NCBI GenBank assembly: GCA_947449575.1 | Contig: CANFRV010000003.1 | Coordinates: 109,891-173,890, forward strand | Origin: Flavobacteriales bacterium | GTDB taxonomy: Bacteria > Bacteroidota > Bacteroidia > Flavobacteriales_D > Crocinitomicaceae | Direction of reading: 5' to 3' | DNA length: 64,000 nucleotides | Shown here: one piece after another, positions 9,424 to 18,022 of the stretch | Layout of the letters: each line of letters begins with the position of its first letter | Numbering within the stretch: position 1 is the stretch's first letter | Program-made: the position numbers and the translations under genes | Notes under the pieces: model-generated | What the model saw: the letters and a program-made list of their open reading frames with translations, nothing else | Database searches by the model: none | What the model was told of the DNA's origin: nothing

Positions 9424-9547
9424 AGTAAAAAGATTGTAAGACATGTAAATCAGTAGTTTTTTGAGGTAATTTTAATTTTCTAGACGAGTGATTCTATCAA
9501 GAAATGAACTTTCTGATAAACATCAAGCTTCCTTTTGTGTTTTATCA

Positions 9548-9578
9548 TTGGGCTGTCGCATGACCTCGCGTACATTTG
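9548..9578 (+). promoter_or_regulatory. Promoter of the kaiC-kaiB operon
   Basis: A TTG (9548-9550) is separated by 20 nt from TACATTTG (9571-9578), fitting the Bacteroidota -33/-7 promoter rule. It gives a leader of about 60 nt before kaiC. Confidence 0.65.
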
Positions 9579-9642
9579 GGTAAATCAGCATTTGCTCATT
9601 AATTTCTTATGAATAGGAAAAAAAAACTAAAAAATAAAGGTG

Positions 9643-11217
9643 ATGGACGAAATACTTGAAAATAAGGAATTGGACGATTGTAAAACTATCAAAACAGTTT
9701 TACCTAAAACATTAACAGGAATAAATGGTTTAGATGATATTACACTTGGAGGAATTCCGAAAAACCGCACTACTTTGCTTGTTGGGGCAATTGGGGCGGG
9801 AAAAACAGTGTTATCAATGGCATTTATTGTTAATGGAATTCTTAAATATAATGAGCCAGGTGTTTTTATGACATTTGAGGAAAAAGCAGATGAACTACAA
9901 ATAAATTTGTTAACTCTTGGATATGATTTAGCAACTCTTATTTCAGACAAGAAATTATATTTAGAAAATTTATACATAGGGAATGAAGGGATACAAGTAA
10001 CTGGTAAATATAACATTGAAGGTCTATTTGTAAGGATTGAGCAAGCAATTGAAAAGGTAAAAGCAAAACGAATTGTGCTTGACTCTTTGGATACGCTCTT
10101 TTCAGGATTGGATAGTAATATTTTAAGGGGAGAAATAAAAAGACTATTTACATGGTTGAAAGAAAAAGAAATAACTGCAATAATCACTGGAGAAATTGGT
10201 GAAACACATCTGACACGTATGGGAATCGAAGAGGCAATCGCAGATTGTGTAATCGAGCTAAATAATCGTGTTTGTAACCAAATTTCAACAAGAAGGATGC
10301 GGGTTGTAAAATACAGAGGGTCAGATCATAGTACAAATGAGTATCCTTTTGTAATTAACAGCAAGGGAATCATTATTTATCCAATAATAGATGAAGAGCC
10401 TCAGCAAGAAGCGAGCAGAGAAAGAATTTCAACGGGTATTTTTCAGTTAGATCAAATGTTGGAAAATAAGGGGTACTATGTTGGAAGTAGTATTCTCATT
10501 GCTGGAGCAGCAGGGACTGGTAAAACAAGTCTTGCGGCATCTTTTGCTGCTAGTGTTTGTAAAAATAATAAACGCTGTTTATATTGTTCTTTTGAAGAGT
10601 CGCCAAATCAGTTAATAAGAGATATGGGCACCATTGGTTTTCCATTGGAATCATACGTTAATTCAGAAAATTTAAAGTTTTATTTTGCTAGACCCACTCT
10701 ACAAAATTTCGAATTGCATATCATGTCAATAAAATCAAAAATAAAAGAATTTAAACCGGATGTTATTATCATGGATCCAATTACAAATATTATGGTGGAA
10801 AGCATTAATAGTGATACTACAGCCACGCTCAATCATTTTATTGATTTTGTGAAGATGGAGAAAAACATAACAATACTTTTTACGTCAGCGATGACCACAG
10901 AGGTATTATTGATAAATCCGAGTTATGAAGCTATTTTTTCCATGGTAGATACATGTATAATGCTACAGGAGAGAAGAATAGAAATGATTCACGTGCGGAG
11001 TTTGTTTATTATGAAATCCCGAGGAATCAATAATTCGAAGGAGGAAAAGGAATTTTTGATTTCGGCGAAGGAAAATATTGTTCTTCCCAATTCCAGGATG
11101 GTGATAGCTGAAAATGGAATCGCTCAAAAGTCCCAAATGAATTCAACTGAAAATAGCGTCATCTTACAACCGAATTTGATTTCAATTATAGGCAATGGAC
11201 ATAGCGAAAGGAAATAA
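9643..11217 (+). CDS. kaiC: KaiC-family double RecA-like ATPase
   Basis: A 524-residue protein with two tandem KaiC/RecA domains. CI has Walker A GAIGAGKT (48-55) and an FEE catalytic motif; CII has Walker A GAAGTGKT (288-295) and FEE. Length and layout match cyanobacterial KaiC, an ATPase/autokinase that binds KaiB. Aligning CII by the D-T-x-I-M-L-Q anchor puts Phe 432 and Ser 433 where cyanobacterial KaiC has Ser431 and Thr432, so one of two phospho-acceptors seems lost (my alignment, not computed). A GTG just before the ATG could also start it. kaiB follows; kaiA is absent. Confidence 0.93.
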   Translation: MDEILENKELDDCKTIKTVLPKTLTGINGLDDITLGGIPKNRTTLLVGAIGAGKTVLSMAFIVNGILKYNEPGVFMTFEEKADELQINLLTLGYDLATLISDKKLYLENLYIGNEGIQVTGKYNIEGLFVRIEQAIEKVKAKRIVLDSLDTLFSGLDSNILRGEIKRLFTWLKEKEITAIITGEIGETHLTRMGIEEAIADCVIELNNRVCNQISTRRMRVVKYRGSDHSTNEYPFVINSKGIIIYPIIDEEPQQEASRERISTGIFQLDQMLENKGYYVGSSILIAGAAGTGKTSLAASFAASVCKNNKRCLYCSFEESPNQLIRDMGTIGFPLESYVNSENLKFYFARPTLQNFELHIMSIKSKIKEFKPDVIIMDPITNIMVESINSDTTATLNHFIDFVKMEKNITILFTSAMTTEVLLINPSYEAIFSMVDTCIMLQERRIEMIHVRSLFIMKSRGINNSKEEKEFLISAKENIVLPNSRMVIAENGIAQKSQMNSTENSVILQPNLISIIGNGHSERK

Positions 11218-11246
11218 TAATTTAAAATTAATAAAAACGCATACCT

Positions 11247-11561
11247 ATGGAAATCCAAGGAAAAGAAGCTACAAATTCTGATATAGACATTACTGAAAAA
11301 TATGTTTTTAGATTATTTATTTCAAAAAAATCACCTGATTCTCTGTATGTGGTGAAAAATATTCAAAAATTTTGCAATCAATATTTACATGAGAACTATG
11401 AATTAGAAGTGGTTGATATATACGAAAAGCCTGATTTAGTAATTGAAGAGCAAATAATTCTAACTCCTTTATTAATAAAAAAATATCCATTACCAGAAGA
11501 GCGAATAAGTGGGGATTTAAAAAATTCGCAAGCAATTCTTTCCCAATTTCATATCGATTAA
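11247..11561 (+). CDS. kaiB: KaiB-family protein
   Basis: A 104-residue protein covering the KaiB thioredoxin-like fold. A first strand (YVFRLFIS, about 18-25) is followed by a helix, a VVDIYEKPDL segment and the conserved TPLLIKKYPLPEERISGDL region, which corresponds to ATPTL...P..GDL in cyanobacterial KaiB. KaiB switches fold to bind the KaiC CI ring. The gene lies 29 nt after kaiC. Its presence argues that the upstream protein is a true KaiC rather than a generic RecA-like ATPase. Confidence 0.9.
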   Translation: MEIQGKEATNSDIDITEKYVFRLFISKKSPDSLYVVKNIQKFCNQYLHENYELEVVDIYEKPDLVIEEQIILTPLLIKKYPLPEERISGDLKNSQAILSQFHID

Positions 11562-11574
11562 TTAAAATAAAGCC

Positions 11575-12021
11575 ATGGAAAAAAATTATAATAAAGAGTT
11601 AGATTTTGTCTTGGAAGAACTTATTTCCGAATATGAAAAGCAATTTAAGGGAATAAAATTCTATGCCGATGAAGCTCCTAAAATCGTTAATGAAGAGGTT
11701 AGAAAAAAAACCGAAAGTACATTTAATTTAAAAGATTGGGAGGTAAATTTGTTGTACCATCAGTTATTGGTCGATCAGAATATTGTTAGTATCGAACCAC
11801 TCGTTATTTCGCTGGGAGGACTTTTATTCAAACATAATGGTGGATATACGCAAAGAGATTTAGATGTGAATTCAGAAAAGTTACGTATCAAAAATCTCGA
11901 GGAAGAAATGCGCCGAAATTCCTTGTGGTTAATGCTATTTACGGCCTTGTTAGCTATAGGTACAGCAGTTGGAGCTTGGGATTTTGCTATTGAAATTTGG
12001 CAGTTTTACCATGTTCCTTAA
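11575..12021 (+). CDS. Unknown membrane-anchored protein in the kai operon
   Basis: A 148-residue protein I cannot assign. Residues 1-75 are charged and helical, a conserved-looking IVSIEPLVISLGG stretch follows (about 80-92), then a short coiled coil (about 107-122) and one C-terminal membrane helix (about 122-145). It is therefore probably a cytoplasmic domain tethered to the membrane by its tail. It starts 13 nt after kaiB on the same strand, so it is likely co-transcribed. A role as partner or membrane anchor of KaiBC is inference from position only. Confidence 0.75.
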   Translation: MEKNYNKELDFVLEELISEYEKQFKGIKFYADEAPKIVNEEVRKKTESTFNLKDWEVNLLYHQLLVDQNIVSIEPLVISLGGLLFKHNGGYTQRDLDVNSEKLRIKNLEEEMRRNSLWLMLFTALLAIGTAVGAWDFAIEIWQFYHVP

Positions 12022-12067
12022 GAGTTTTGAATTGAAAAGAGGTTGTTTAACTAAATGTATTAAACTT

Positions 12068-13396
12068 TTATACGACCTTCTTTTTCCAATCAAATAAGCG
12101 CAAGTATCCAATAGAAAGAATACCCATACATCCAAAGTATATATATTCAACGGACCAAATCCAATAAATATCTAGTTTTAATATTTTGATAAAAATATAG
12201 GAGACCACTAAATATACAAGTACGCAAATTACTTCAATTATAAAAGTGACCATTGTATTTCCGCTCCCATTGATTGTTTGGAAGTATACACTGATAAAAC
12301 CAAATAGGAGGGTAGAGACAGAAATTAATCGAAGGATTTCAGCACTTTTTTGAACGTATTCTTTGGATGGATTGATGACGGAAATTAAATATGTTGGATA
12401 AAATGTAGCACCTAAAACGATAACAGACAGAAAAATCATGGTGAGTAGCTGAACTCTTCGTTGAATTATTTTTAATGATTTGAAATCTTTTTTTCCTATG
12501 TATTGAGAAATATAGGTTTTCGTGGTGGCAGAAAACCCCCAGATGGGGATGAAGGCTAAAAAATAAATTGCTCTAATGTTTTGAGAAACAGTTAGTTCAA
12601 ATTTTCCGATTTGTTCAATCCACGTGAAGAAAATGGTCCATGTGGAAAGAGCAATCAATCCTTGAAACATAATTGGACTGCCCACGCGAATCAATTCTTT
12701 AAAGGAATCCAAATTGAAAGAAAAATGAGCAAATAGTGCATATTCTTTTCTTATTTTGCTGAAAATCAAAAAACTCACTAAAAACAGCATACCCAAACCG
12801 TCTGCTAAGGTCGATGCTAAAGCGGCTCCTTCTAATCCCATTTCAGGAAAAGAAAATTTCCCAAAAATCAATAAATAATCCAAGATTACGTTGGATGAGG
12901 CGGTGATTATCGCACTTACTAAAACAATCCACGTTTTCCCTGTAGCAAAGAAGAATGCTTGAATGGAAAGTGAAATCATCGCAAAAAAGAGAGCATAACT
13001 TCTAATTGATATAAACTGATTTTGTGCAAAGGCTAAATCTGGGTGTTTCGAATAGCCCGTCAAAAGTGAAGGAAAAATAAGCTGGAGAAAGAGAAAGAGT
13101 ACAATTGCAAGTGCGCAATGTGTTAAAATGGAAGTCCCGAAAATTCGTCCAATTGCGCCTAAATTTTTCTGACCTATTCTTCGTGCGATTAATATTTGAG
13201 CTCCATCACTCATTCCAGCAATGGCTAAAAACATGGTGACATAAATTAAACCTCCATTTCCTGCTGCATCAAATGAAAGGGTACTGTATCTGCTTAAAAA
13301 TGCAGTATCTGTTAATAAAACAATCGATTGAATAAAGCTCGAAACCATTAGAGGTAGAGCAACACTTAAAATTGTTTTATAGCGCAGATCAAGCAT
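12068..13396 (-). CDS. MATE family efflux transporter
   Basis: A 442-residue polytopic membrane protein with the 12-helix MATE layout in two pseudo-symmetric halves. It shows the family-typical early SVALPLMVSSFIQSIV helix and a DTAFLSR segment in the first half. MATE proteins export cationic or hydrophobic compounds in exchange for Na+ or H+; the substrate is unknown. Its start codon overlaps the stop of the rRNA methyltransferase by one base, so the two form an operon. Confidence 0.92.
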   Translation of the reverse strand: MLDLRYKTILSVALPLMVSSFIQSIVLLTDTAFLSRYSTLSFDAAGNGGLIYVTMFLAIAGMSDGAQILIARRIGQKNLGAIGRIFGTSILTHCALAIVLFLFLQLIFPSLLTGYSKHPDLAFAQNQFISIRSYALFFAMISLSIQAFFFATGKTWIVLVSAIITASSNVILDYLLIFGKFSFPEMGLEGAALASTLADGLGMLFLVSFLIFSKIRKEYALFAHFSFNLDSFKELIRVGSPIMFQGLIALSTWTIFFTWIEQIGKFELTVSQNIRAIYFLAFIPIWGFSATTKTYISQYIGKKDFKSLKIIQRRVQLLTMIFLSVIVLGATFYPTYLISVINPSKEYVQKSAEILRLISVSTLLFGFISVYFQTINGSGNTMVTFIIEVICVLVYLVVSYIFIKILKLDIYWIWSVEYIYFGCMGILSIGYLRLFDWKKKVV

Positions 13397-14565
13397 TAGT
13401 CGACTTGTAAAACTAATCCTTTTAAGTATTCACCTTCTGGATGAAATGCATTGATTGGATGATCCGCTGGTTGGTGCAATTGTTCTAATATTCGAACACT
13501 TCTTCCTGCTTCAATCGCTGCTGCAATAATCGTATTAGTGAACAAAAATTTATCAACTACTTGAGAACATGAAAAGGTGAAAATGATACCACCTGGTTTT
13601 ATTTGACGAATCGCATGTGCATTCAATCGTTTGTAACCTTGTATCGCTTTGTGACGTTTTTCTCTGTGTTTAGCAAAAGCTGGTGGATCCAGGACAATAA
13701 TGTCATATTCTTCCTCCAAATCCTTCATATATTCCATGGCATCAGCTACAATCGATTTATGTTTTTCTCCAAAATTATTAATCTCAATATTTGCTTCTGT
13801 TAAAACGATTGCTTTTTTTGAACTATCTAACGAATGAACCAAGGTTGCACCTTCTTGAAGTGCCAATAAACTAAAGCCACCAGAATAGCAGAATGTATTT
13901 AAAACTTTCTTTCCTTTAGAATATTTACCTAATAAGAAACGGTTTTCTCGTTGATCAATAAAAAATCCAGTTTTTTGGCCGTTAATCCAATCTATTTGAA
14001 GTTTTACGCCATGTTCCAATGCTAAGTGCGGTGTTTCACAAGTGCCAAACAAATAGGTATCTTTTCCTTCTGCCCTTTGCGGCAATGTATCGGAAGATTT
14101 AGAATAAATAGCAAATACCATTTTCCCTAAAGCGTGTTTTAATCCTTCACAAATTAATTCAACTGAATTGTACATTCCGATACTATGACATTGAATTACT
14201 GCCACACCGTTATAAAAATCGACAATTAAACCAGGTAAAGAATCTCCTTCTCCATGAATCAATCGACAAATGTTTGTTTTTTTATCTATTAAATGTAGGT
14301 TTTTTCTCAAATTGACAGCATTTCCAATACGTTTATTGAAAAAATCTTGGTTCAATTCTTCCTCTTCAAAGGTTAGAATACGAACAGAAATCGTAGCGTG
14401 TTGATAATGGCCTCTTGCCAAAAAATGATTTTTATGATCACACACTGTTACCACATCACCATCCTTAAAATCATTCGTATCACTTGTAATTGCGCCAGAA
14501 AAAACCCAAGGATGCTTTCTTTCGATCGAATTAATTTTATTTTTATTGATGTTAATATACTTCAT
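13396..14565 (-). CDS. Class I SAM-dependent rRNA (cytosine-C5) methyltransferase, RlmI-like
   Basis: A 389-residue protein: an N-terminal PUA RNA-binding domain (about 1-75, with HPWVFSGAI) and a C-terminal Rossmann methyltransferase with the SAM site LNTFCYSGGFSL (about 220-231) and the motif IV-like DPPAFAK. E. coli RlmI methylates C1962 of 23S rRNA; the exact target here is inferred. A TACGTTTG box lies 42 nt upstream. The MATE gene follows with a one-base overlap. Confidence 0.9.
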   Translation of the reverse strand: MKYININKNKINSIERKHPWVFSGAITSDTNDFKDGDVVTVCDHKNHFLARGHYQHATISVRILTFEEEELNQDFFNKRIGNAVNLRKNLHLIDKKTNICRLIHGEGDSLPGLIVDFYNGVAVIQCHSIGMYNSVELICEGLKHALGKMVFAIYSKSSDTLPQRAEGKDTYLFGTCETPHLALEHGVKLQIDWINGQKTGFFIDQRENRFLLGKYSKGKKVLNTFCYSGGFSLLALQEGATLVHSLDSSKKAIVLTEANIEINNFGEKHKSIVADAMEYMKDLEEEYDIIVLDPPAFAKHREKRHKAIQGYKRLNAHAIRQIKPGGIIFTFSCSQVVDKFLFTNTIIAAAIEAGRSVRILEQLHQPADHPINAFHPEGEYLKGLVLQVD

Positions 14566-14607
14566 AAGTTACTTTTAATAAATGAAAATAATTTCAATTT
14601 TCAAGCA

Positions 14608-14615
14608 CAAACGTA
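14608..14615 (-). promoter_or_regulatory. -7 box (TACGTTTG) of the methyltransferase-MATE operon
   Basis: A TAnnTTTG element on the minus strand, 42 nt before the start codon of the RlmI-like gene. Confidence 0.55.
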
Positions 14616-14842
14616 CGAAAATTAGTTCAGACTTCTCTCCGAAATAGATCATTCGATACTTTCTAAAAGAGAGAAAAATAGCTTAAAAATAACCGGTTGA
14701 ATAGGTTTTTAATTAGACTCAGATCCCTTTTTCATCAAATTGCACGAGCAGTGACAGCGTCTAAAGATAGGATGCACCCAAAAATTAAAAAATCAAGCAT
14801 AGTTAATCAGATTGTTGTTATTTTTACACACAAAAAAATACC

Positions 14843-15271
14843 ATGCATTTGAACGTACATTTTTATTTAATGAATGAGCATTTTTCTCAAGAACATGCCG
14901 ATGCTCAAAATAACGGAGAAGAGTCCGAAAATAATTTGCGTTTTGAATGGGAAGATGAATTGGCTATAAATACAGATATAAAAGAAATTTTGACTCATCG
15001 AAATTCAATTTATACGCTAGAAGGGGAAAGAGGCGATGCTGATTTTTTCGCGTATGATATTCCTGCAACACTTGTTTTTGATATTGTTTCTATGGATGGA
15101 GAAATAACTCAGTTAGCTTGCTCAGAGAGTATTGTGGAAAGTTTTGAATTAATCGATGAAGCAGCCAATAAACGATTAAATGTGTATCTAAAAGAGGAGG
15201 AACCGCATACAAATCCAATTCCAGGTATTTATATTTCTTTACTAGAATTCCCAAAAGAACTTTCAAATTAA
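14843..15271 (+). CDS. Unknown 142-residue cytoplasmic protein
   Basis: I do not recognise this 142-residue protein. It has no signal peptide or membrane helix, is acidic, and has alternating strands and short helices with a C-terminal PIPGIYISLLEFP segment. A second in-frame ATG 27 nt in is a possible start. Its stop overlaps the ABC ATPase start (TAATG), so it is translationally coupled to the ABC/YihY genes and may work with them. Confidence 0.75.
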   Translation: MHLNVHFYLMNEHFSQEHADAQNNGEESENNLRFEWEDELAINTDIKEILTHRNSIYTLEGERGDADFFAYDIPATLVFDIVSMDGEITQLACSESIVESFELIDEAANKRLNVYLKEEEPHTNPIPGIYISLLEFPKELSN

Positions 15272-16209
15272 TGCTCGAGTTACAAGACGTTTCATTTTCA
15301 TATAGCGATAAAGCTCCCATTTTCAAAAATATTTGTTTTCAAGTAGGCGAAAGTGAGATTATTGGAATCGTTGGAAATAGTGGAGCTGGAAAGACTACTT
15401 TATTAAAAGTTATTGCTGGTCTTTTAGATGCTACAACAGGCGACGTAGTGTTTGAAGGTATTCATGTGACTGGGCCATCGCGAAATTTAGTTCCGGGTCA
15501 CGATGAAATAAAGTTAGTCAACCAAGATTTTGGGTTGGATTTGTATCAAACGGTAAAAGAAAATATCAGAGGAAAGGCTTTGTATTTACCTGTAAAAGAA
15601 AGAGATGAACTGGTTGAAGAGTTGCTCCAATTAGTGGAATTAGATAATCTTTCCAATCAGAAAGCTATTTTATTGTCAGGCGGAGAACAGCAGCGGTTAG
15701 CGCTAGCAAGAGCATTAGTCGGCGAACCTAAATTAATCCTTTTAGATGAGCCATTTGTCCACCTAGATGGACGATTAAGAATGAAAATTTCGTCTTATTT
15801 ACTTCAAATTAAGGCGATTAGAGGTACGAGTTTTATTCTTGTTTCGCATGATGGCGGAGAAATGTTAAGTCTTGCCGATCGCATTGTTCATTTTTCAGAA
15901 GGAGAAGTGCAAAGAATTGCCTCGCCTGAAGAATTTTATTTTGAACCAAAAACGGAGCAAGAAGGTGAACTTTTTGGGGTTTTAAATTCGATTGAGATCA
16001 ATGGAAAAACCATTCTTTTTAGACCTGTAGAATTCGAAAGTAGTACGAAGGAAAAAGAAGCAGGACTGAACGTTACGTTTATAGGTTCACAATTTGCAGG
16101 ATCACATTTTATTAACTACTTTCAGACAACGAAAAACGAGCATATTGTTTTATATCATTCAGAGCCAATGAATAATGAGAAAAAAATTATCATTAAGAAA
16201 AGGAATTAG
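15271..16209 (+). CDS. ABC transporter ATP-binding protein
   Basis: A 312-residue ABC ATPase: Walker A GNSGAGKTT (about 34-42), signature LSGGEQQRLALARAL, Walker B LILLDEPF, and the H-loop SHD. Beyond about residue 225 is an extra beta-rich tail that may be a TOBE-like regulatory domain, as in CysA/PotA/ModC-type importers. No permease gene is adjacent, so its membrane partner is elsewhere. It overlaps the unknown gene upstream by one base and the YihY gene downstream by 35 nt. Confidence 0.9.
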   Translation: MLELQDVSFSYSDKAPIFKNICFQVGESEIIGIVGNSGAGKTTLLKVIAGLLDATTGDVVFEGIHVTGPSRNLVPGHDEIKLVNQDFGLDLYQTVKENIRGKALYLPVKERDELVEELLQLVELDNLSNQKAILLSGGEQQRLALARALVGEPKLILLDEPFVHLDGRLRMKISSYLLQIKAIRGTSFILVSHDGGEMLSLADRIVHFSEGEVQRIASPEEFYFEPKTEQEGELFGVLNSIEINGKTILFRPVEFESSTKEKEAGLNVTFIGSQFAGSHFINYFQTTKNEHIVLYHSEPMNNEKKIIIKKRN

Positions 16210-17083
16210 ACATTTATCATGGGCTGAAATATGGCTACTGATAAAAACAACCTTCATCCAATTTTTTCAAGAGAAAAGTTTTCTGCATGGTGCAGCTCTT
16301 TCGTATTATTCAATTTTTGCGTTAGTTCCTTTGTTATACCTTGCCTTTGCTACTTTTGGTAAAATCGTAGGAAATGCAAAAATGGCTGTAATTATCGGTA
16401 ACTTATTAAAGGAACAAGTTGGTATACAAGATGTTAGTGGTATACTTTCTTTTCTGAATGGCCTCGATATGGAAAAAGGCAGCTTCGTTGCGAATGTGGT
16501 GGGAATTATAGCATTACTCATTTCGAGTACCGCTTTATTGGCTTCCTTGAGAGGCAGTATCAATGAGTTTTTTGACATTGAAAGAGTGTACCATAGTCAC
16601 AAGAAAATGATCTTAGCACACTTGTTTTCGCGTTTGGTTTCTATACTTTTGTTGACAATCATGGGAATAGTGGCCGTTGCTATCAATTTTGCTCAGAGTA
16701 TTTTAATCCATTTTGGCGACAAAATATTTGGAGGCAGTGACGCTATTTATGGGCTGTTTTTGAATACCTTAACACACGGTTTGTCTATTTTGTCCAGTGT
16801 TGTTATTTTCCTATTCATCTTCAAATTTTTACACGATGGGGTGGTGCAGTGGAAATTAGCCCTTGCAGGAGCTCTCGTAACGTCAATTTTACTGTATTTT
16901 GGACAATTATTGATAAAATATTATTTAGGAAATCTTTTCTTCGCAAAAGATGCAGGTATCGCTGGAACGATTTTAATCCTGTTGGTTTGGATGTATTACT
17001 CGTCTCAAATTATCTTTTTTGGAGCAAAATTCACCGCAGTATATGGTAAAATGGTAGGTAAAACAATTCACGCGAAAGAATAA
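16175..17083 (+). CDS. YihY/BrkB family inner-membrane protein
   Basis: A 302-residue protein with about six membrane helices and the YihY/BrkB signature: HGAALSYYSIFALVPLL near residue 45, and a C-terminal region with GTILILLVWMYYSSQIIFFGAKF. The family's role is unresolved. It was once misnamed ribonuclease BN, and some members are linked to membrane integrity. The start overlaps the ABC gene by 35 nt. A later start would lose the conserved amphipathic N-terminus. Confidence 0.92.
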   Translation: MRKKLSLRKGIRHLSWAEIWLLIKTTFIQFFQEKSFLHGAALSYYSIFALVPLLYLAFATFGKIVGNAKMAVIIGNLLKEQVGIQDVSGILSFLNGLDMEKGSFVANVVGIIALLISSTALLASLRGSINEFFDIERVYHSHKKMILAHLFSRLVSILLLTIMGIVAVAINFAQSILIHFGDKIFGGSDAIYGLFLNTLTHGLSILSSVVIFLFIFKFLHDGVVQWKLALAGALVTSILLYFGQLLIKYYLGNLFFAKDAGIAGTILILLVWMYYSSQIIFFGAKFTAVYGKMVGKTIHAKE

Positions 17084-17214
17084 AATGAAAAAAAATTAGT
17101 CTTTTTTATTTCTTATTTATCGCTCTTTAAAATAAAAATGATTAAATTATAATCTTAATTTTGTTTATTATTTAAGAATTAGTATCTTTCCACCAAATTA
17201 AAATAAATCTACAC

Positions 17215-18015
17215 ATGGAAATTGGTAATAATCTTAAAATTCTTCGAAAAAGATTAAAGAAGTCTCAAGAAGAAGTAGCACAGGATTTAAAGTTAACTCG
17301 TTCTACCTATAGTGGTTATGAAAATGGAGTGGCGCAGCCCAATCTTGAAAATCTAGTGGCGTTCAGCGATTATTATAAAGTTCCCATTGATGATTTAGTA
17401 AGAAAGGACTTTGAAAATTTTTCTGAAAATGAATTAGAACGAATGGACGAAGGATTGTACGCAGATGTAAAAGGTCAAAAATTACGTGTCCTGACTTCTT
17501 TGGTGAATGAGCAAGATGAGGAATTGATCGAAATGGTTACGTTAAAAGCAAGTGCTGGATATACTTCAGGATATGCAGACCCAGACTATTTAAAAGTGTT
17601 GCCAACATTTCACCTGCCTTTCCTTTCGAAAAATAAAAAGTACCGTTCTTTTCCTATTCAAGGAGATTCTATGCCGCCAGTAGTGGAAGGTTCCTACGTT
17701 GTAGCAGAATTTGTGCAAAATTGGATGACCATACGCAGTTCTACACCGTGCGTTGTCGTAACGAAAGAAGATGGAATAGTTTTTAAAGTGGTGCATAATC
17801 TGTTGGAATCATCGCAATCTTTTCAACTCTGTTCAACCAATACATTTTACAAACCCTATTTTGTGCATGTCAATGATATACTCGAAATGTGGAGATTTGT
17901 TAATTATATTTCACCAGAATTAACAGAAGTGCGAATGGATGATAATGATTTATCTAAGTCGTTGCAAGATTTACAGAAAGAAGTGCATGAATTAAAATCA
18001 TTAATTGCGCGTTAA
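17215..18015 (+). CDS. XRE-type regulator with LexA-like S24 peptidase domain
   Basis: A 266-residue protein with an N-terminal helix-turn-helix (about 5-60, SQEEVAQDLKLTRSTYSGYENG) and a C-terminal S24/LexA-type domain. The catalytic-like Ser is in GDSM (about 156-159) and a candidate Lys lies in the VFKVVHN region. Relatives include cI-like repressors and Bacteroidota regulators that self-cleave or only dimerise. No phage genes surround it, so it is probably a chromosomal stress or housekeeping regulator. A short coiled coil ends the protein. Confidence 0.9.
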   Translation: MEIGNNLKILRKRLKKSQEEVAQDLKLTRSTYSGYENGVAQPNLENLVAFSDYYKVPIDDLVRKDFENFSENELERMDEGLYADVKGQKLRVLTSLVNEQDEELIEMVTLKASAGYTSGYADPDYLKVLPTFHLPFLSKNKKYRSFPIQGDSMPPVVEGSYVVAEFVQNWMTIRSSTPCVVVTKEDGIVFKVVHNLLESSQSFQLCSTNTFYKPYFVHVNDILEMWRFVNYISPELTEVRMDDNDLSKSLQDLQKEVHELKSLIAR

Positions 18016-18022
18016 TACTTTC

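Noticed and set aside
9627..10187. Long open frame on the strand opposite kaiC (186 codons)
   Set aside because: It lies wholly opposite the conserved CI domain of KaiC, is Ser/Pro/Ile-rich without any family motif, and has no promoter.
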